A stretch of DNA of 11,053 nt from an uncultured Muribaculaceae bacterium (GCA_910584525.1 CAJUAT010000070.1:1-11053); one strand, 5' to 3'; counted from the first letter of the stretch, positions 1 through 6,756 are shown. Notes: generated by a model not told the origin, from the letters alone. Program-made: numbers and translations.

Positions 1-137
1 TTGGTTAGGGGGGATACTACCCCTTACGATGAAATAACGTTTTAGAGGAAAGTTAGCTAAAAAAGTCGGAAGTTTAAAGATTTTTATGCATTTTTTCAAA
101 AACCGGCAATATCCTGACCGGGCGTCTCCCCGTTCCT
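1..137. other. AT-rich non-coding stretch at the window edge
   Basis: No supportable gene was found on either strand. A weak 5-bp stem (AGGGG 7-11 with CCCCT 20-24) lies at the very edge and has no T-run after it, so it is not called a terminator. The rest looks like upstream non-coding sequence leading into the promoter at 138-169. Whatever gene lies to the left is outside the window. Confidence 0.5.
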
Positions 138-169
138 TTTGGTAGTTTATGAAATAATTGGTAATTTTG
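138..169 (+). promoter_or_regulatory. Bacteroidetes-type promoter for the PBP gene
   Basis: TTTG at 138-141, a 20-bp spacer, then TAATTTTG at 162-169, an exact match to the known Bacteroidetes -7 consensus TAnnTTTG. Transcription would start a few bases after 169. The leader to the ATG at 412 would then be about 235 nt and would include the whole palindromic element at 191-385. The match is seen directly; promoter activity is inferred. Confidence 0.6.
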
Positions 170-190
170 CGTATTGACAGCGGTATTTTT

Positions 191-385
191 AGAGCCTGTC
201 TGAATTTAAACCATTTTAACATAAGAAGATGGAATTGAAAAACTTCAAATTAATATTGAGGCCTTTTTTGGCTGATTACGCCAAGCCTCATCAGTCGCAT
301 AGCCCGCTATGCTCCTTCTTCAGCTTGCGTAATCATCTCAAAAAATTCTCTCAATCTTAATTTGATTTAAATCCAGACAGGCTCT
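191..385. repeat. MITE-like long imperfect palindrome with 20-bp terminal inverted repeats
   Basis: The ends are inverted copies: 191-210 and the reverse complement of 366-385 agree at 19 of 20 bases, beginning AGAGCCTGTCTG. Further pairing blocks nest inside: 246-260 with 350-364 (14 of 15), GATTACGC 274-281 with GCGTAATC 327-334 (8 of 8), and a central hairpin GCATAG-CCCG-CTATGC at 297-312. The left arm carries about 35 extra unpaired bases (211-245). TTA flanks both sides (189-191 and 385-387), which could be a 3-bp target duplication, though the ends cannot be fixed exactly. There is no transposase inside. It could be a non-autonomous mobile element (MITE), a REP-type repeat or a leader regulatory hairpin; a dispersed repeat seems most likely. 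Confidence 0.65.
229..360 (+). other. Doubtful 43-codon ORF filling the palindromic element
   Basis: An open frame runs ATG 229 to TAA 358-360, starting MELKNFKLILRPF and ending in KKFSQS. It lies wholly inside the palindrome, so its composition is constrained by base pairing rather than by protein function. A purine stretch (AAGAAG) sits directly against the ATG. It is in the same direction as the PBP gene and would lie in its leader if the promoter at 138-169 is correct, so it could be an upstream ORF. I do not recognise the product and think it is more likely not a gene. Confidence 0.15.
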
Positions 386-411
386 TAGAATAGACCGCTG
401 CATCATAACCT

Positions 412-2910
412 ATGACAAGGACAAACAACGATAATCTATACAATATCGAGGATAAGGAGGGCAAATCCGGCAAGACGGGAGGTCGCGGAGGGCGTCACAG
501 CCGTAGCCGCACATTCGTGAAATGGCTTTGGATTTCTTTCCTCGGCATAGGGTTTGTGATAACCTTTCTGCTGCTCCTCATCTACAACGGAGTGATCGGC
601 TACATGCCACCTGTCGAGGAGCTTGAAGACCCTCACGACAAGCTGGCATCGCTGGTATTCAGCAGCGACGGCGAAGAGCTGGGCCGCTACTACCAGGGAC
701 AGGGAAACCGCGTTTATACCGACTATAACGGCATTTCCGAGCACGTCATCAATGCCCTCGTGGCCACCGAAGATGTCAGATTCCGCGAGCATTCGGGCAT
801 CGACTTCAAAGCTCTCGGCCGTACTGCCGTCAAGACCGTCATAATGGGCGACAAGTCGTCCGGAGGAGCCTCAACCATCACCCAGCAGCTCGCCAAGCAG
901 CTTTACTCCCAGCCAAGCTCTAACCTCATCAAGCGAGCTCTCCAGAAGCCTATTGAATGGATGATCGCCATAAAGCTCGAACGGTTCTATACCAAGGATG
1001 AAATCATCAACATGTATCTCAACCGCTTCGACTTCCTCAACAATGCCGTGGGCATCAAGACGGCGGCCAACGTATACTTCGGCAAGGAGCCCCGCGACCT
1101 CAAGATAGAGGAGGCCGCCATGCTTGTGGGCATGCTCAAGAATCCGAGCTATTATAATCCGCTGCGTCACGAAGAGCGCACCATACAACGCCGCAACACC
1201 GTGTTCGACCAGATGGTCAAGGCAGGCTTCCTTTCCGCCGCCGACGCCGACTCGCTGAAGAATCTCCCTCTCGGCCTCGACTATCACAAGGTGGACCACA
1301 AGGAAGGAGGTGCTCCATACATGCGCGAGGAGATTCGCCGCATGATGACAGCCTCCAAACCCGTTCGCCCCAACCGCAGCGACTATGCCTCCGACGTGGC
1401 TTATCACATAGCCCTCGGAACTTATAATACCGACTCCACAATGTGGGAGGAGAATCCCCTTTACGGATGGATTCAGAAAAACCCCAAGCCCGACGGCACA
1501 TATTATAATCTGTACACCGACGGTCTGAGGATATATACATCGATCGACATGCGTATGCAGCGATATGCCGAGGAGGCCGTCAACGAGCATCTCGGCGGCT
1601 ACCTGCAGCCCGCCTTCGAAGCTGAAAAGCGGGGCTCCCGCACCGGCCCGTATACATCCAATCCCGCCGAACTCAGCTATAACGGCGTACAAAAACTCAT
1701 CAAAAATGCCGTAAGACAGACAGCACGCTACCGCTCCATGAAAGAGGCCGGCGCTTCCGAAGAGGAAATAGACAAGGCTTTCCACACTCCTTACAGCATG
1801 GACATCTTCACATATGTGCGCAAGACCACCAAGGAGAACGGCAGGTCGGTGACCAGGATAGTCCCCGGCACGAAAACCGTGACAATGACTCCTTACGACT
1901 CTCTGCTCTACATGAAGACAATTCTGCGCACGGGACTCGTCAGCATGGATCCCGTGACCGGGCTTGTCAAGGCATATGTGGGAGGTCCCGATTTCAGTCA
2001 TTTCCAGTACGACATGGCGATGCGCGGCAAGCGACAGATCGGATCTGTGGCCAAGCCTATGCTCTACGCCATGGCCATGGAACAGGACTTCACACCCTGC
2101 TCCATGTTCAGCAATACGCAGCCTGTCTACGGCGGCTGGGCGCCGCGAAACTCCAGCCGTGCCCGCGTGGGTCAGATGGTTGACCTGCGGTGGGCGCTGA
2201 CCAACTCCAACAACTGGATATCGGCACGCCTTATCCACGAACTCACTCCCGGCGCCTTCGCCAACAAGATGCGCCTCTTCGGCATCACCGGCTATATAGA
2301 GCCTGTGCTGCCGCTGTGCCTCGGTATCGTGGATGTTCCCGTGGGACAGCTCGTGGGCGCTTTCTCCGCTTTCAGCAACAAGGGAATACGCGTCGACCCC
2401 ATTCTCGTCACTCGCATCGAGGACAATCAGGGAAACCTGATATATTCGGCGGTGCCACACCGTACCGAGGTGCTCAGCGAGGATGCTTACTACAAGATAG
2501 TGTCGGTGCTCCTCAATGTGGTTGACAGCGGTACCGGACGCAGCCTGCGCAGCCGCTACAACATTTCTGCGGAGATGGGCGGCAAGACCGGTACCACCAA
2601 CTCCAACTCCGACTCCTGGTTCATGGGCTTCACCCCCGACCTCGTCACAGGCGTATGGGTAGGCGGCGAGGAACGCTACATACACTTCAACACCATGGCC
2701 TACGGCCAGGGCGCCAAGGCCGCCCTCCCTATCTACGGCCTTTACATGAAGAAGGTGTATGGCGACAAGAAACTCCCCTATTCCCAGGATTCCAAGTTCG
2801 AGTTTCCCGACGGCTTCAAACCCTGCGGCGACAATGGTTCCGAATCACATTCCTACAGCCACAGCTCCGACGACTACAGCGTGGAGACGGCCTCCGGAGT
2901 ATTCGACTGA
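412..2910 (+). CDS. mrcA: Class A penicillin-binding protein (PBP1A-type)
   Basis: A bifunctional peptidoglycan synthase: the glycosyltransferase domain polymerises glycan strands from lipid II and the transpeptidase domain cross-links them in the periplasm. The 832-residue protein has a basic cytoplasmic N-terminus, one membrane anchor at about residues 36-58, then a GT51 domain with EDVRF (putative catalytic Glu120), GGASTITQQLAKQL and the RRNTVF region. After a long linker comes the penicillin-binding transpeptidase with SVAK (nucleophile Ser545), SNN (599-601) and KTG (725-727). All key residues are present. The C-terminal tail is rich in Ser, His and Asp, with no recognisable domain. The length fits the family. 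The ATG at 412 is the first in frame and gives a normal N-terminus. It appears to be a single-gene unit with an unusually long leader holding a palindromic element. The family is certain; orthology to E. coli mrcA specifically is not. Confidence 0.95.
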   Translation: MTRTNNDNLYNIEDKEGKSGKTGGRGGRHSRSRTFVKWLWISFLGIGFVITFLLLLIYNGVIGYMPPVEELEDPHDKLASLVFSSDGEELGRYYQGQGNRVYTDYNGISEHVINALVATEDVRFREHSGIDFKALGRTAVKTVIMGDKSSGGASTITQQLAKQLYSQPSSNLIKRALQKPIEWMIAIKLERFYTKDEIINMYLNRFDFLNNAVGIKTAANVYFGKEPRDLKIEEAAMLVGMLKNPSYYNPLRHEERTIQRRNTVFDQMVKAGFLSAADADSLKNLPLGLDYHKVDHKEGGAPYMREEIRRMMTASKPVRPNRSDYASDVAYHIALGTYNTDSTMWEENPLYGWIQKNPKPDGTYYNLYTDGLRIYTSIDMRMQRYAEEAVNEHLGGYLQPAFEAEKRGSRTGPYTSNPAELSYNGVQKLIKNAVRQTARYRSMKEAGASEEEIDKAFHTPYSMDIFTYVRKTTKENGRSVTRIVPGTKTVTMTPYDSLLYMKTILRTGLVSMDPVTGLVKAYVGGPDFSHFQYDMAMRGKRQIGSVAKPMLYAMAMEQDFTPCSMFSNTQPVYGGWAPRNSSRARVGQMVDLRWALTNSNNWISARLIHELTPGAFANKMRLFGITGYIEPVLPLCLGIVDVPVGQLVGAFSAFSNKGIRVDPILVTRIEDNQGNLIYSAVPHRTEVLSEDAYYKIVSVLLNVVDSGTGRSLRSRYNISAEMGGKTGTTNSNSDSWFMGFTPDLVTGVWVGGEERYIHFNTMAYGQGAKAALPIYGLYMKKVYGDKKLPYSQDSKFEFPDGFKPCGDNGSESHSYSHSSDDYSVETASGVFD

Positions 2911-2960
2911 TACCCTCTCACAGGGGAAATTAAGAAATTTTTAAAATATTTACCGCGCTG

Positions 2961-2992
2961 TTTGGATATTCGGCGTAAGTTGACTATCTTAG
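2961..2992 (+). promoter_or_regulatory. Bacteroidetes-type promoter for the carboxyltransferase gene
   Basis: TTTG at 2961-2964, a 20-bp spacer, and TATCTTAG at 2985-2992, which matches TAnnTTTG except for one base. The predicted leader to the ATG at 3100 is about 100 nt. With no strong terminator after the PBP gene, some read-through from upstream is also possible. Confidence 0.55.
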
Positions 2993-3099
2993 CACCGTAA
3001 TTAAAGAAATTTATCCTTAATCAGAGAAACAGCCGAAGACTATAAGTACGGCGGTTGACCGAAATTGAGATAAAAAAGAATCATCTAATACAAGAAAAC

Positions 3100-5016
3100 A
3101 TGGCAAAAGTGCTAAAAATCAGAGACCTGACTCTCCGCGACGGCCAACAGTCGTTGTTTGCCACCCGCATGAAGCAGGAAAACATCGACAAGCTTCTTCC
3201 CTTGTATAAGGAAGCGAAATTCTACATCATGGAGGTATGGGGCGGTGCCGTTCCCGACTCTGTGATGCGTTACCTTGGCGAGTCGCCGTGGGACCGCTTG
3301 CGTTCCTGCTCGGAGGCCATGAAGGGAATATCGCTGCTGTCGGCTCTCTCGCGCGGCAGAAACCTCTTCGGTTACGTGCCCTATCCCGACTCTGTGCTCA
3401 AAGGCTTCTACAAAGAGGCTATAGCCAACGGCCTCAATATAATGCGTATCTTCGACGCTCTCAACGATATCGACAACATCCGCAGCTCTGTGAAGATGAT
3501 CAACGAGCTTGGCGGCATCGCCGATACAGCTGTGTGCTATACCGTTGACCCGAAGACCGACGCCACTTCCGCTCCGGCTCCAGCTCCGCAGCCTAAGAAA
3601 GGCTTCTTCGCCCGTCTGTTCGGCGGCAAGGATGAGCCGGCACCCGCTGTACCCGAGACTCCCCAGCAGATCTTCACCGACGACTATTTCGTAAGCCTCG
3701 CCAAGGAGATGGAAGGTCTCGGCGCCAAGATGGTCACCCTCAAGGATATGGCCGGTCTGGTGAATCCCGCCCGCATCTATTCGCTGATGCCCAAGCTGAA
3801 GAACGCTCTGAAAGTCCCCGTTGACTTCCACACCCACTGTACTCCCGGCTATGGTCTGGCCTCCGTGCTCACTGCCATAATCCAGGGCGTTGACATCATC
3901 GACACCAACATATGGTGGTTCGGCGGCGGCTCCGCAGCTCCCGCTATCGAGCTCGTATGGATATTCTGCAACAAGCTGGGTATCACTCTCGATGTCAACA
4001 TGGACGCTGTTGCCAAGATCCGCAAGCAGCTCAAGGATGCACGCAAGGCCCTCGCCGACTTCGACCTCAACAAGGACAAGTGGCCGAAGGACTTCGACGA
4101 GGCTTATGCAGCAATGCCCGCCAACATAGATGCAGAGTTCGACCGCGCCATTGCAGCCGCAAAGGCATGCGACGAAGAGACTCTTCTCGACGCTTGCCAT
4201 AAGATCGAGGCTTACTTCGGTTTCCCCAAGCCCAACGAGCTGGTGAAGAACGCCGAGGTTCCCGGCGGTATGTACTCCAACATGGTTGCCAACCTCCGCG
4301 CCCTCAAGGCCGAGGACCTTCTCGACGAGGCCATGCGTCTCATACCGAAGGTTCGCCGCGACGCCGGTCTGGTGCCTCTGGTTACTCCCACCAGCCAGAT
4401 TGTAGGCTCACAGGCTGTGCTCCTCGCCATCGACCGTCGCAAAGGCGCCAAGGACTATACCAACAAGAACAACCAGTTCATCTCTCTGGTGAAGGGCGAA
4501 TATGGCCATACTCCTGTGGCTGTCAAGTCGGAGTTCCGTCAGGAAATCGCCGGTACTCCCACAGAGACCCCCTACGACACATCGACATTCAAGGCTCCCG
4601 AGAATCCGGTGCTTCCGCAGTTCGGCAACGTCAAGCTGGCTCAGAACGACGAGGAGTATCTCCTTCTGGAGCTTCTGCCCGCCGTGGCCAAGACCTTCCT
4701 CACCAACAAGCGCAAGGCCGAGTTCGAGGCCAAGCCCAAGGCTGAGGAGCCCAAGGCTGCCGAAGCCAAGGGCAACGAGGCTGCCGCCGGCGGCGACGTG
4801 ACCGGCCCCGTATTCAAGGCTCCTATGGGCGGTACCGTCATTGAGGTGATGGCCAAATCTGGTCAGAAAGTCAACGTCGGCGACGTGGTGCTCGTTTACG
4901 AAGCCATGAAGATGGAGAACGATCTCGCCTCCGACATGGCCGGTACAGTGAAACGCATCCTCGTCAACGAAGGTGACGTAATGGCTACCGACCAGCCGAT
5001 CATCGAATTCGAGTAA
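3100..5016 (+). CDS. oadA: Biotin-dependent carboxyltransferase subunit (oxaloacetate decarboxylase alpha / pyruvate carboxylase subunit B type)
   Basis: The carboxyltransferase moves a carboxyl group between oxaloacetate (or pyruvate) and biotin carried on the same chain. With the ATG start the protein has 638 residues. The N-terminal metal-dependent TIM barrel shows LRDGQQS (Asp14), LKDMAGL with the lysine that is carboxylated in this family (Lys215), and the metal-binding FHTHC (His244, His246). A conserved-region domain follows. An Ala/Pro/Glu/Lys-rich linker (about 548-570) leads to the biotinyl domain with EAMKM, whose Lys604 is the biotinylation site. An Ala/Pro-rich insert at about residues 153-190 interrupts the barrel. 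ATG 3100 is preferred over an in-frame TTG at 3055 because MAKVLKIRDLTLRDG begins directly with the barrel. No beta/gamma decarboxylase subunits or biotin carboxylase are adjacent, so sodium-pump decarboxylase and two-subunit pyruvate carboxylase cannot be told apart here. Confidence 0.9.
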   Translation: MAKVLKIRDLTLRDGQQSLFATRMKQENIDKLLPLYKEAKFYIMEVWGGAVPDSVMRYLGESPWDRLRSCSEAMKGISLLSALSRGRNLFGYVPYPDSVLKGFYKEAIANGLNIMRIFDALNDIDNIRSSVKMINELGGIADTAVCYTVDPKTDATSAPAPAPQPKKGFFARLFGGKDEPAPAVPETPQQIFTDDYFVSLAKEMEGLGAKMVTLKDMAGLVNPARIYSLMPKLKNALKVPVDFHTHCTPGYGLASVLTAIIQGVDIIDTNIWWFGGGSAAPAIELVWIFCNKLGITLDVNMDAVAKIRKQLKDARKALADFDLNKDKWPKDFDEAYAAMPANIDAEFDRAIAAAKACDEETLLDACHKIEAYFGFPKPNELVKNAEVPGGMYSNMVANLRALKAEDLLDEAMRLIPKVRRDAGLVPLVTPTSQIVGSQAVLLAIDRRKGAKDYTNKNNQFISLVKGEYGHTPVAVKSEFRQEIAGTPTETPYDTSTFKAPENPVLPQFGNVKLAQNDEEYLLLELLPAVAKTFLTNKRKAEFEAKPKAEEPKAAEAKGNEAAAGGDVTGPVFKAPMGGTVIEVMAKSGQKVNVGDVVLVYEAMKMENDLASDMAGTVKRILVNEGDVMATDQPIIEFE

Positions 5017-5030
5017 TCCAACAATACTCC

Positions 5031-5086
5031 CGAACCAAACAAAAAATCGCTGCTCCTGCCGGAACAGCGATTTTTTGTTTGGTTCG
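5031..5086. terminator. Perfect 22-bp bidirectional terminator between convergent genes
   Basis: Bases 5031-5052 are perfectly complementary to 5065-5086, with a 12-nt loop. The A-run (5041-5046) on one arm and the T-run (5071-5076) on the other give a U-tract in either direction. It lies 14 nt after the carboxyltransferase stop and 18 nt from the stop of the minus-strand lipoprotein gene, so it can end both transcripts. Confidence 0.9.
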
Positions 5087-5104
5087 TATGGTTCCCTTAA
5101 TGGA

Positions 5105-6073
5105 TTACTGCACGAAGTGCCAGGTCAAATCCATCCGGAAGTCGCCGTAATAATCGTCGTCCTCATCGTCATCGCCGTCATAATCGTCCAGCAGTGACTC
5201 TGTGATAAGCATTCCGTCCCCTTTGAAGGCTACTCTCACTATGCCAGCCTCGTCATAATCGTCCATGTCGTCGTAGTTCCATGAATAACGGAGAATGCCT
5301 TCGTCCTGATTCTTCCATGCCCAGGTGGATATGGCAAGGCTGTTGTTGAGATACTTCACCATATATGTGCCAGCCTTTGAGAATATCACCTGCTGAGGCA
5401 GAAGGTCAATTTCGACATCACCCTCATCGATATCGCCATCTTCGAAATCACCGATGGAAGACACCCATTTCACGAATTTCTTCACCAGATTGGGATAGTC
5501 GCGCACATCTACCGTCTCGTCAAACTTGTACTTGTCGATCTTGCAGTAGAGCTGCACCTTCTTGGCATCCCATGTGCGGCACAGATTGTTGGTCATCACC
5601 GAATCAGGGTATTGTGTCTTCTTGGCTGCCTCGAGTGTTTTCTCGCTGCCGTCGGGATATATCACCACCAGCGAATACACGTTGCCGCCTTTCTGGACCA
5701 CCTTGATTTTGCCGAAGCCGTCCAATACATAGTTGCCATCGGCATCGATGGTATAACTACCCTCGATTATGTTGGAATAAGCGCGGGTGTTCTGCAGTCT
5801 CGACACAGCCTGGATAAAGCGGGCTTTCTTGCCGGATACCTTGTTGCCCTCCTCGTCGCCGCGATAGCCATTGTCTTCCAGGATGATGTAGTTGCCGGCT
5901 GAGGTGAATTCCACCGACTGTATACCGCTTGACGGAGTGGTGACCTCATAACGAGCCGAATACTCTTCATACTCAGGGGCTTTCAGCTCCTTCTCGTCCT
6001 TTTCGCAAGAAGCGAATACCATGGCACATACTATGGCAAGCATGCCCACTACTGTTCTTGAAAATTTGATCAT
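5105..6073 (-). CDS. Acidic lipocalin-like lipoprotein, probably surface-exposed
   Basis: A 322-residue predicted lipoprotein of unknown function. It starts with a basic residue and a hydrophobic signal (1-20) and a lipobox FASC, giving lipidated Cys23. Next come EKDEKE, resembling the Lys/Asp/Glu-rich signal that sends Bacteroidetes lipoproteins to the cell surface. The rest is beta-rich. A lipocalin-like half seems to begin near CRTWDAKK (Trp168) and end in DLTWHFVQ. The N-terminal half has a segment (SVEFTSAGNY, 53-62) resembling one in the C-terminal half (QVIFSKAGTY, 228-237), so it may contain two related beta domains. Acidic patches lie at 209-223, 268-275 and 296-311, the last almost all Asp. 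It is a single-gene unit, convergent with the carboxyltransferase and divergent from L31. The lipoprotein call is strong; the lipocalin assignment is tentative and no ligand can be named. Confidence 0.8.
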   Translation of the reverse strand: MIKFSRTVVGMLAIVCAMVFASCEKDEKELKAPEYEEYSARYEVTTPSSGIQSVEFTSAGNYIILEDNGYRGDEEGNKVSGKKARFIQAVSRLQNTRAYSNIIEGSYTIDADGNYVLDGFGKIKVVQKGGNVYSLVVIYPDGSEKTLEAAKKTQYPDSVMTNNLCRTWDAKKVQLYCKIDKYKFDETVDVRDYPNLVKKFVKWVSSIGDFEDGDIDEGDVEIDLLPQQVIFSKAGTYMVKYLNNSLAISTWAWKNQDEGILRYSWNYDDMDDYDEAGIVRVAFKGDGMLITESLLDDYDGDDDEDDDYYGDFRMDLTWHFVQ

Positions 6074-6110
6074 ATTAATTTGTTATGGTTGTGTGTCATC
6101 AAATCGGCCA

Positions 6111-6144
6111 CAAAGTTAGCAAAAAATATTTTATATAGCGCAAA
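6111..6144 (-). promoter_or_regulatory. Bacteroidetes-type promoter for the lipoprotein gene
   Basis: Read on the minus strand: TTTG at 6144-6141, a 22-bp spacer, and TAACTTTG at 6118-6111, an exact TAnnTTTG match. The spacer is 2 bp longer than in the window's other promoters. The start codon at 6073 would follow a leader of about 30 nt. Confidence 0.55.
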
Positions 6145-6199
6145 CCGCCCTACCTGACTCGCAATCAAAATCCGTCCGGGGCATCATATCCATAGTGCC

Positions 6200-6295
6200 G
6201 AGTCACAGACTCTGCTGCCTATATGCAGTCTGAACCCTACCTAACTCGCTGTGCTCGTAAAGGTGGGGTTAACCATGTCGTGCCTCTACGAGGCA
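6200..6295. repeat. Cluster of four hairpin-forming segments in the divergent intergenic region
   Basis: Palindromes follow one another: GAGTC-aca-GACTC (6200-6212); CAGACT (6206-6211) with AGTCTG (6227-6232), extended by a GC/GC pair past a 2-nt bulge; AACCCTACCT (6233-6242) with AGGTGGGGTT (6261-6270), all ten positions pairing if one T-G is allowed, with an 18-nt loop; and TGCCTC-tac-GAGGCA (6281-6295). The first two overlap, so they are alternatives. The segment lies behind both promoters (6111-6144 minus, 6357-6387 plus), so neither transcript would include it. It may be an intergenic repeat or an unrecognised small RNA. No T-run follows, so a terminator is unlikely. Confidence 0.5.
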
Positions 6296-6315
6296 GTGTT
6301 CAGGCAGAGGCTGAT

Positions 6316-6354
6316 ATTCAAAATTCAACATTCAAAATTCAACATTCATTCAAC
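6316..6354. repeat. Short tandem repeat of ATTCAAA/ATTCAAC heptamers
   Basis: The 14-bp unit ATTCAAAATTCAAC occurs twice in tandem (6316-6329, 6330-6343), followed by ATTC and another ATTCAAC (6344-6354). It ends 2 bp before the TTTG box of the L31 promoter. It is too short and too AT-rich to be a CRISPR; replication slippage is the simplest origin. Confidence 0.7.
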
Positions 6355-6356
6355 TT

Positions 6357-6387
6357 TTTGTAGAGTCGGAGATTTTTTGTAATTTTG
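6357..6387 (+). promoter_or_regulatory. Bacteroidetes-type promoter for the L31 gene
   Basis: TTTG at 6357-6360, a 19-bp spacer, then TAATTTTG at 6380-6387, an exact TAnnTTTG match. The transcript would begin shortly after 6387, leaving a leader of about 60 nt before the ATG at 6453. Confidence 0.65.
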
Positions 6388-6420
6388 TGCGCCAATTAGT
6401 GGGATCGCGACCTGCTAAAC

Positions 6421-6456
6421 ATGAACAAACTTTTAAAGTACGTACAGAGAAAATGA
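6421..6456 (+). CDS. Possible 11-codon leader peptide overlapping the L31 start
   Basis: The frame ATG 6421 to TGA 6454-6456 encodes MNKLLKYVQRK. Its stop overlaps the L31 start codon as ATGA (6453-6456), an arrangement that commonly gives translational coupling. It lies within the predicted L31 leader, about 30 nt after the likely transcription start. No ribosome-binding site is obvious, but this is usual in the group. It could be a chance ORF; conservation across relatives is needed to believe it. Confidence 0.3.
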   Translation: MNKLLKYVQRK

Positions 6457-6707
6457 AAAAAGATCTTCATCCGAAGGATTACCGTGAGGTTTGCTTCAAG
6501 GATATGTCGAACGATGAGACATTCATCACACGTTCCACGGTAGCCTCACGCGAGACTATCGAAATCGACGGCAAGGAATATCCGCTGGTAAAGCTTGAAA
6601 TCACCAGCTCATCGCATCCTTTCTTCACCGGCAAGCAGAAGCTGGTGGACACCGCCGGTCGCGTCGACAAGTTCCGCAGCCGTTACGGCAACCGTTCCAA
6701 GAAATAA
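6453..6707 (+). CDS. rpmE2: 50S ribosomal protein L31, type B
   Basis: A small protein of the large ribosomal subunit that bridges to the small subunit. The 84 residues (MKKDLHPKDYREVCFKD..., with SSSHPFFTGKQKLVDTAGRVDKF) match the type B family. There is a single cysteine (Cys14) and no zinc-binding Cys set, so this is the zinc-independent form that in other bacteria can stand in for the zinc form when zinc is short. The ATG at 6453 is chosen because the only longer frame starts at a GTG at 6387, which is the last base of the promoter -7 box and so would not be transcribed. It has its own promoter and terminator. No typical Zur-like operator is evident, so zinc control cannot be claimed. Confidence 0.95.
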   Translation: MKKDLHPKDYREVCFKDMSNDETFITRSTVASRETIEIDGKEYPLVKLEITSSSHPFFTGKQKLVDTAGRVDKFRSRYGNRSKK

Positions 6708-6726
6708 TCGCTCTGATGATTATCCT

Positions 6727-6756
6727 GAAGGCCTTCCCGCGAAGGCCTTCCTTTTT
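6727..6756 (+). terminator. Rho-independent terminator after L31
   Basis: GAAGGCCTTC at 6727-6736 and again at 6741-6750 forms a perfect 10-bp stem with a CCGC loop, followed by C and five T. Each arm is itself a palindrome, so the arms are both direct and inverted repeats. It lies 20 nt after the L31 stop and separates L31 from def. Confidence 0.9.

Noticed and set aside
871..2685. Long minus-strand ORF (604 codons) opposite the PBP gene
   Set aside because: It is a mirror of GC-rich codons in a clearly coding plus-strand gene; the translation is His/Val/Gly-rich with no recognisable domain.
2913..2925. Possible terminator after the PBP gene (CCCT/AGGG)
   Set aside because: Only a 4-bp stem, with no adjacent T-run; too weak to call.
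3055..3099. TTG-initiated extension of the carboxyltransferase
   Set aside because: The 15 added residues (MTEIEIKKNHLIQEN) resemble no part of the family, and ATG 3100 opens directly on the barrel.
3112..4200. Minus-strand ORF (362 codons) opposite the carboxyltransferase
   Set aside because: Shadow of a conserved plus-strand gene; no motifs and no promoter.
6316..6354. Possible CRISPR-like repeat
   Set aside because: The units are 7-14 bp with no spacers and no cas genes nearby.
6387..6452. GTG-initiated extension of L31
   Set aside because: The GTG begins at the last base of the -7 box, so it would lie upstream of the transcript start; the ATG gives the normal L31 N-terminus.
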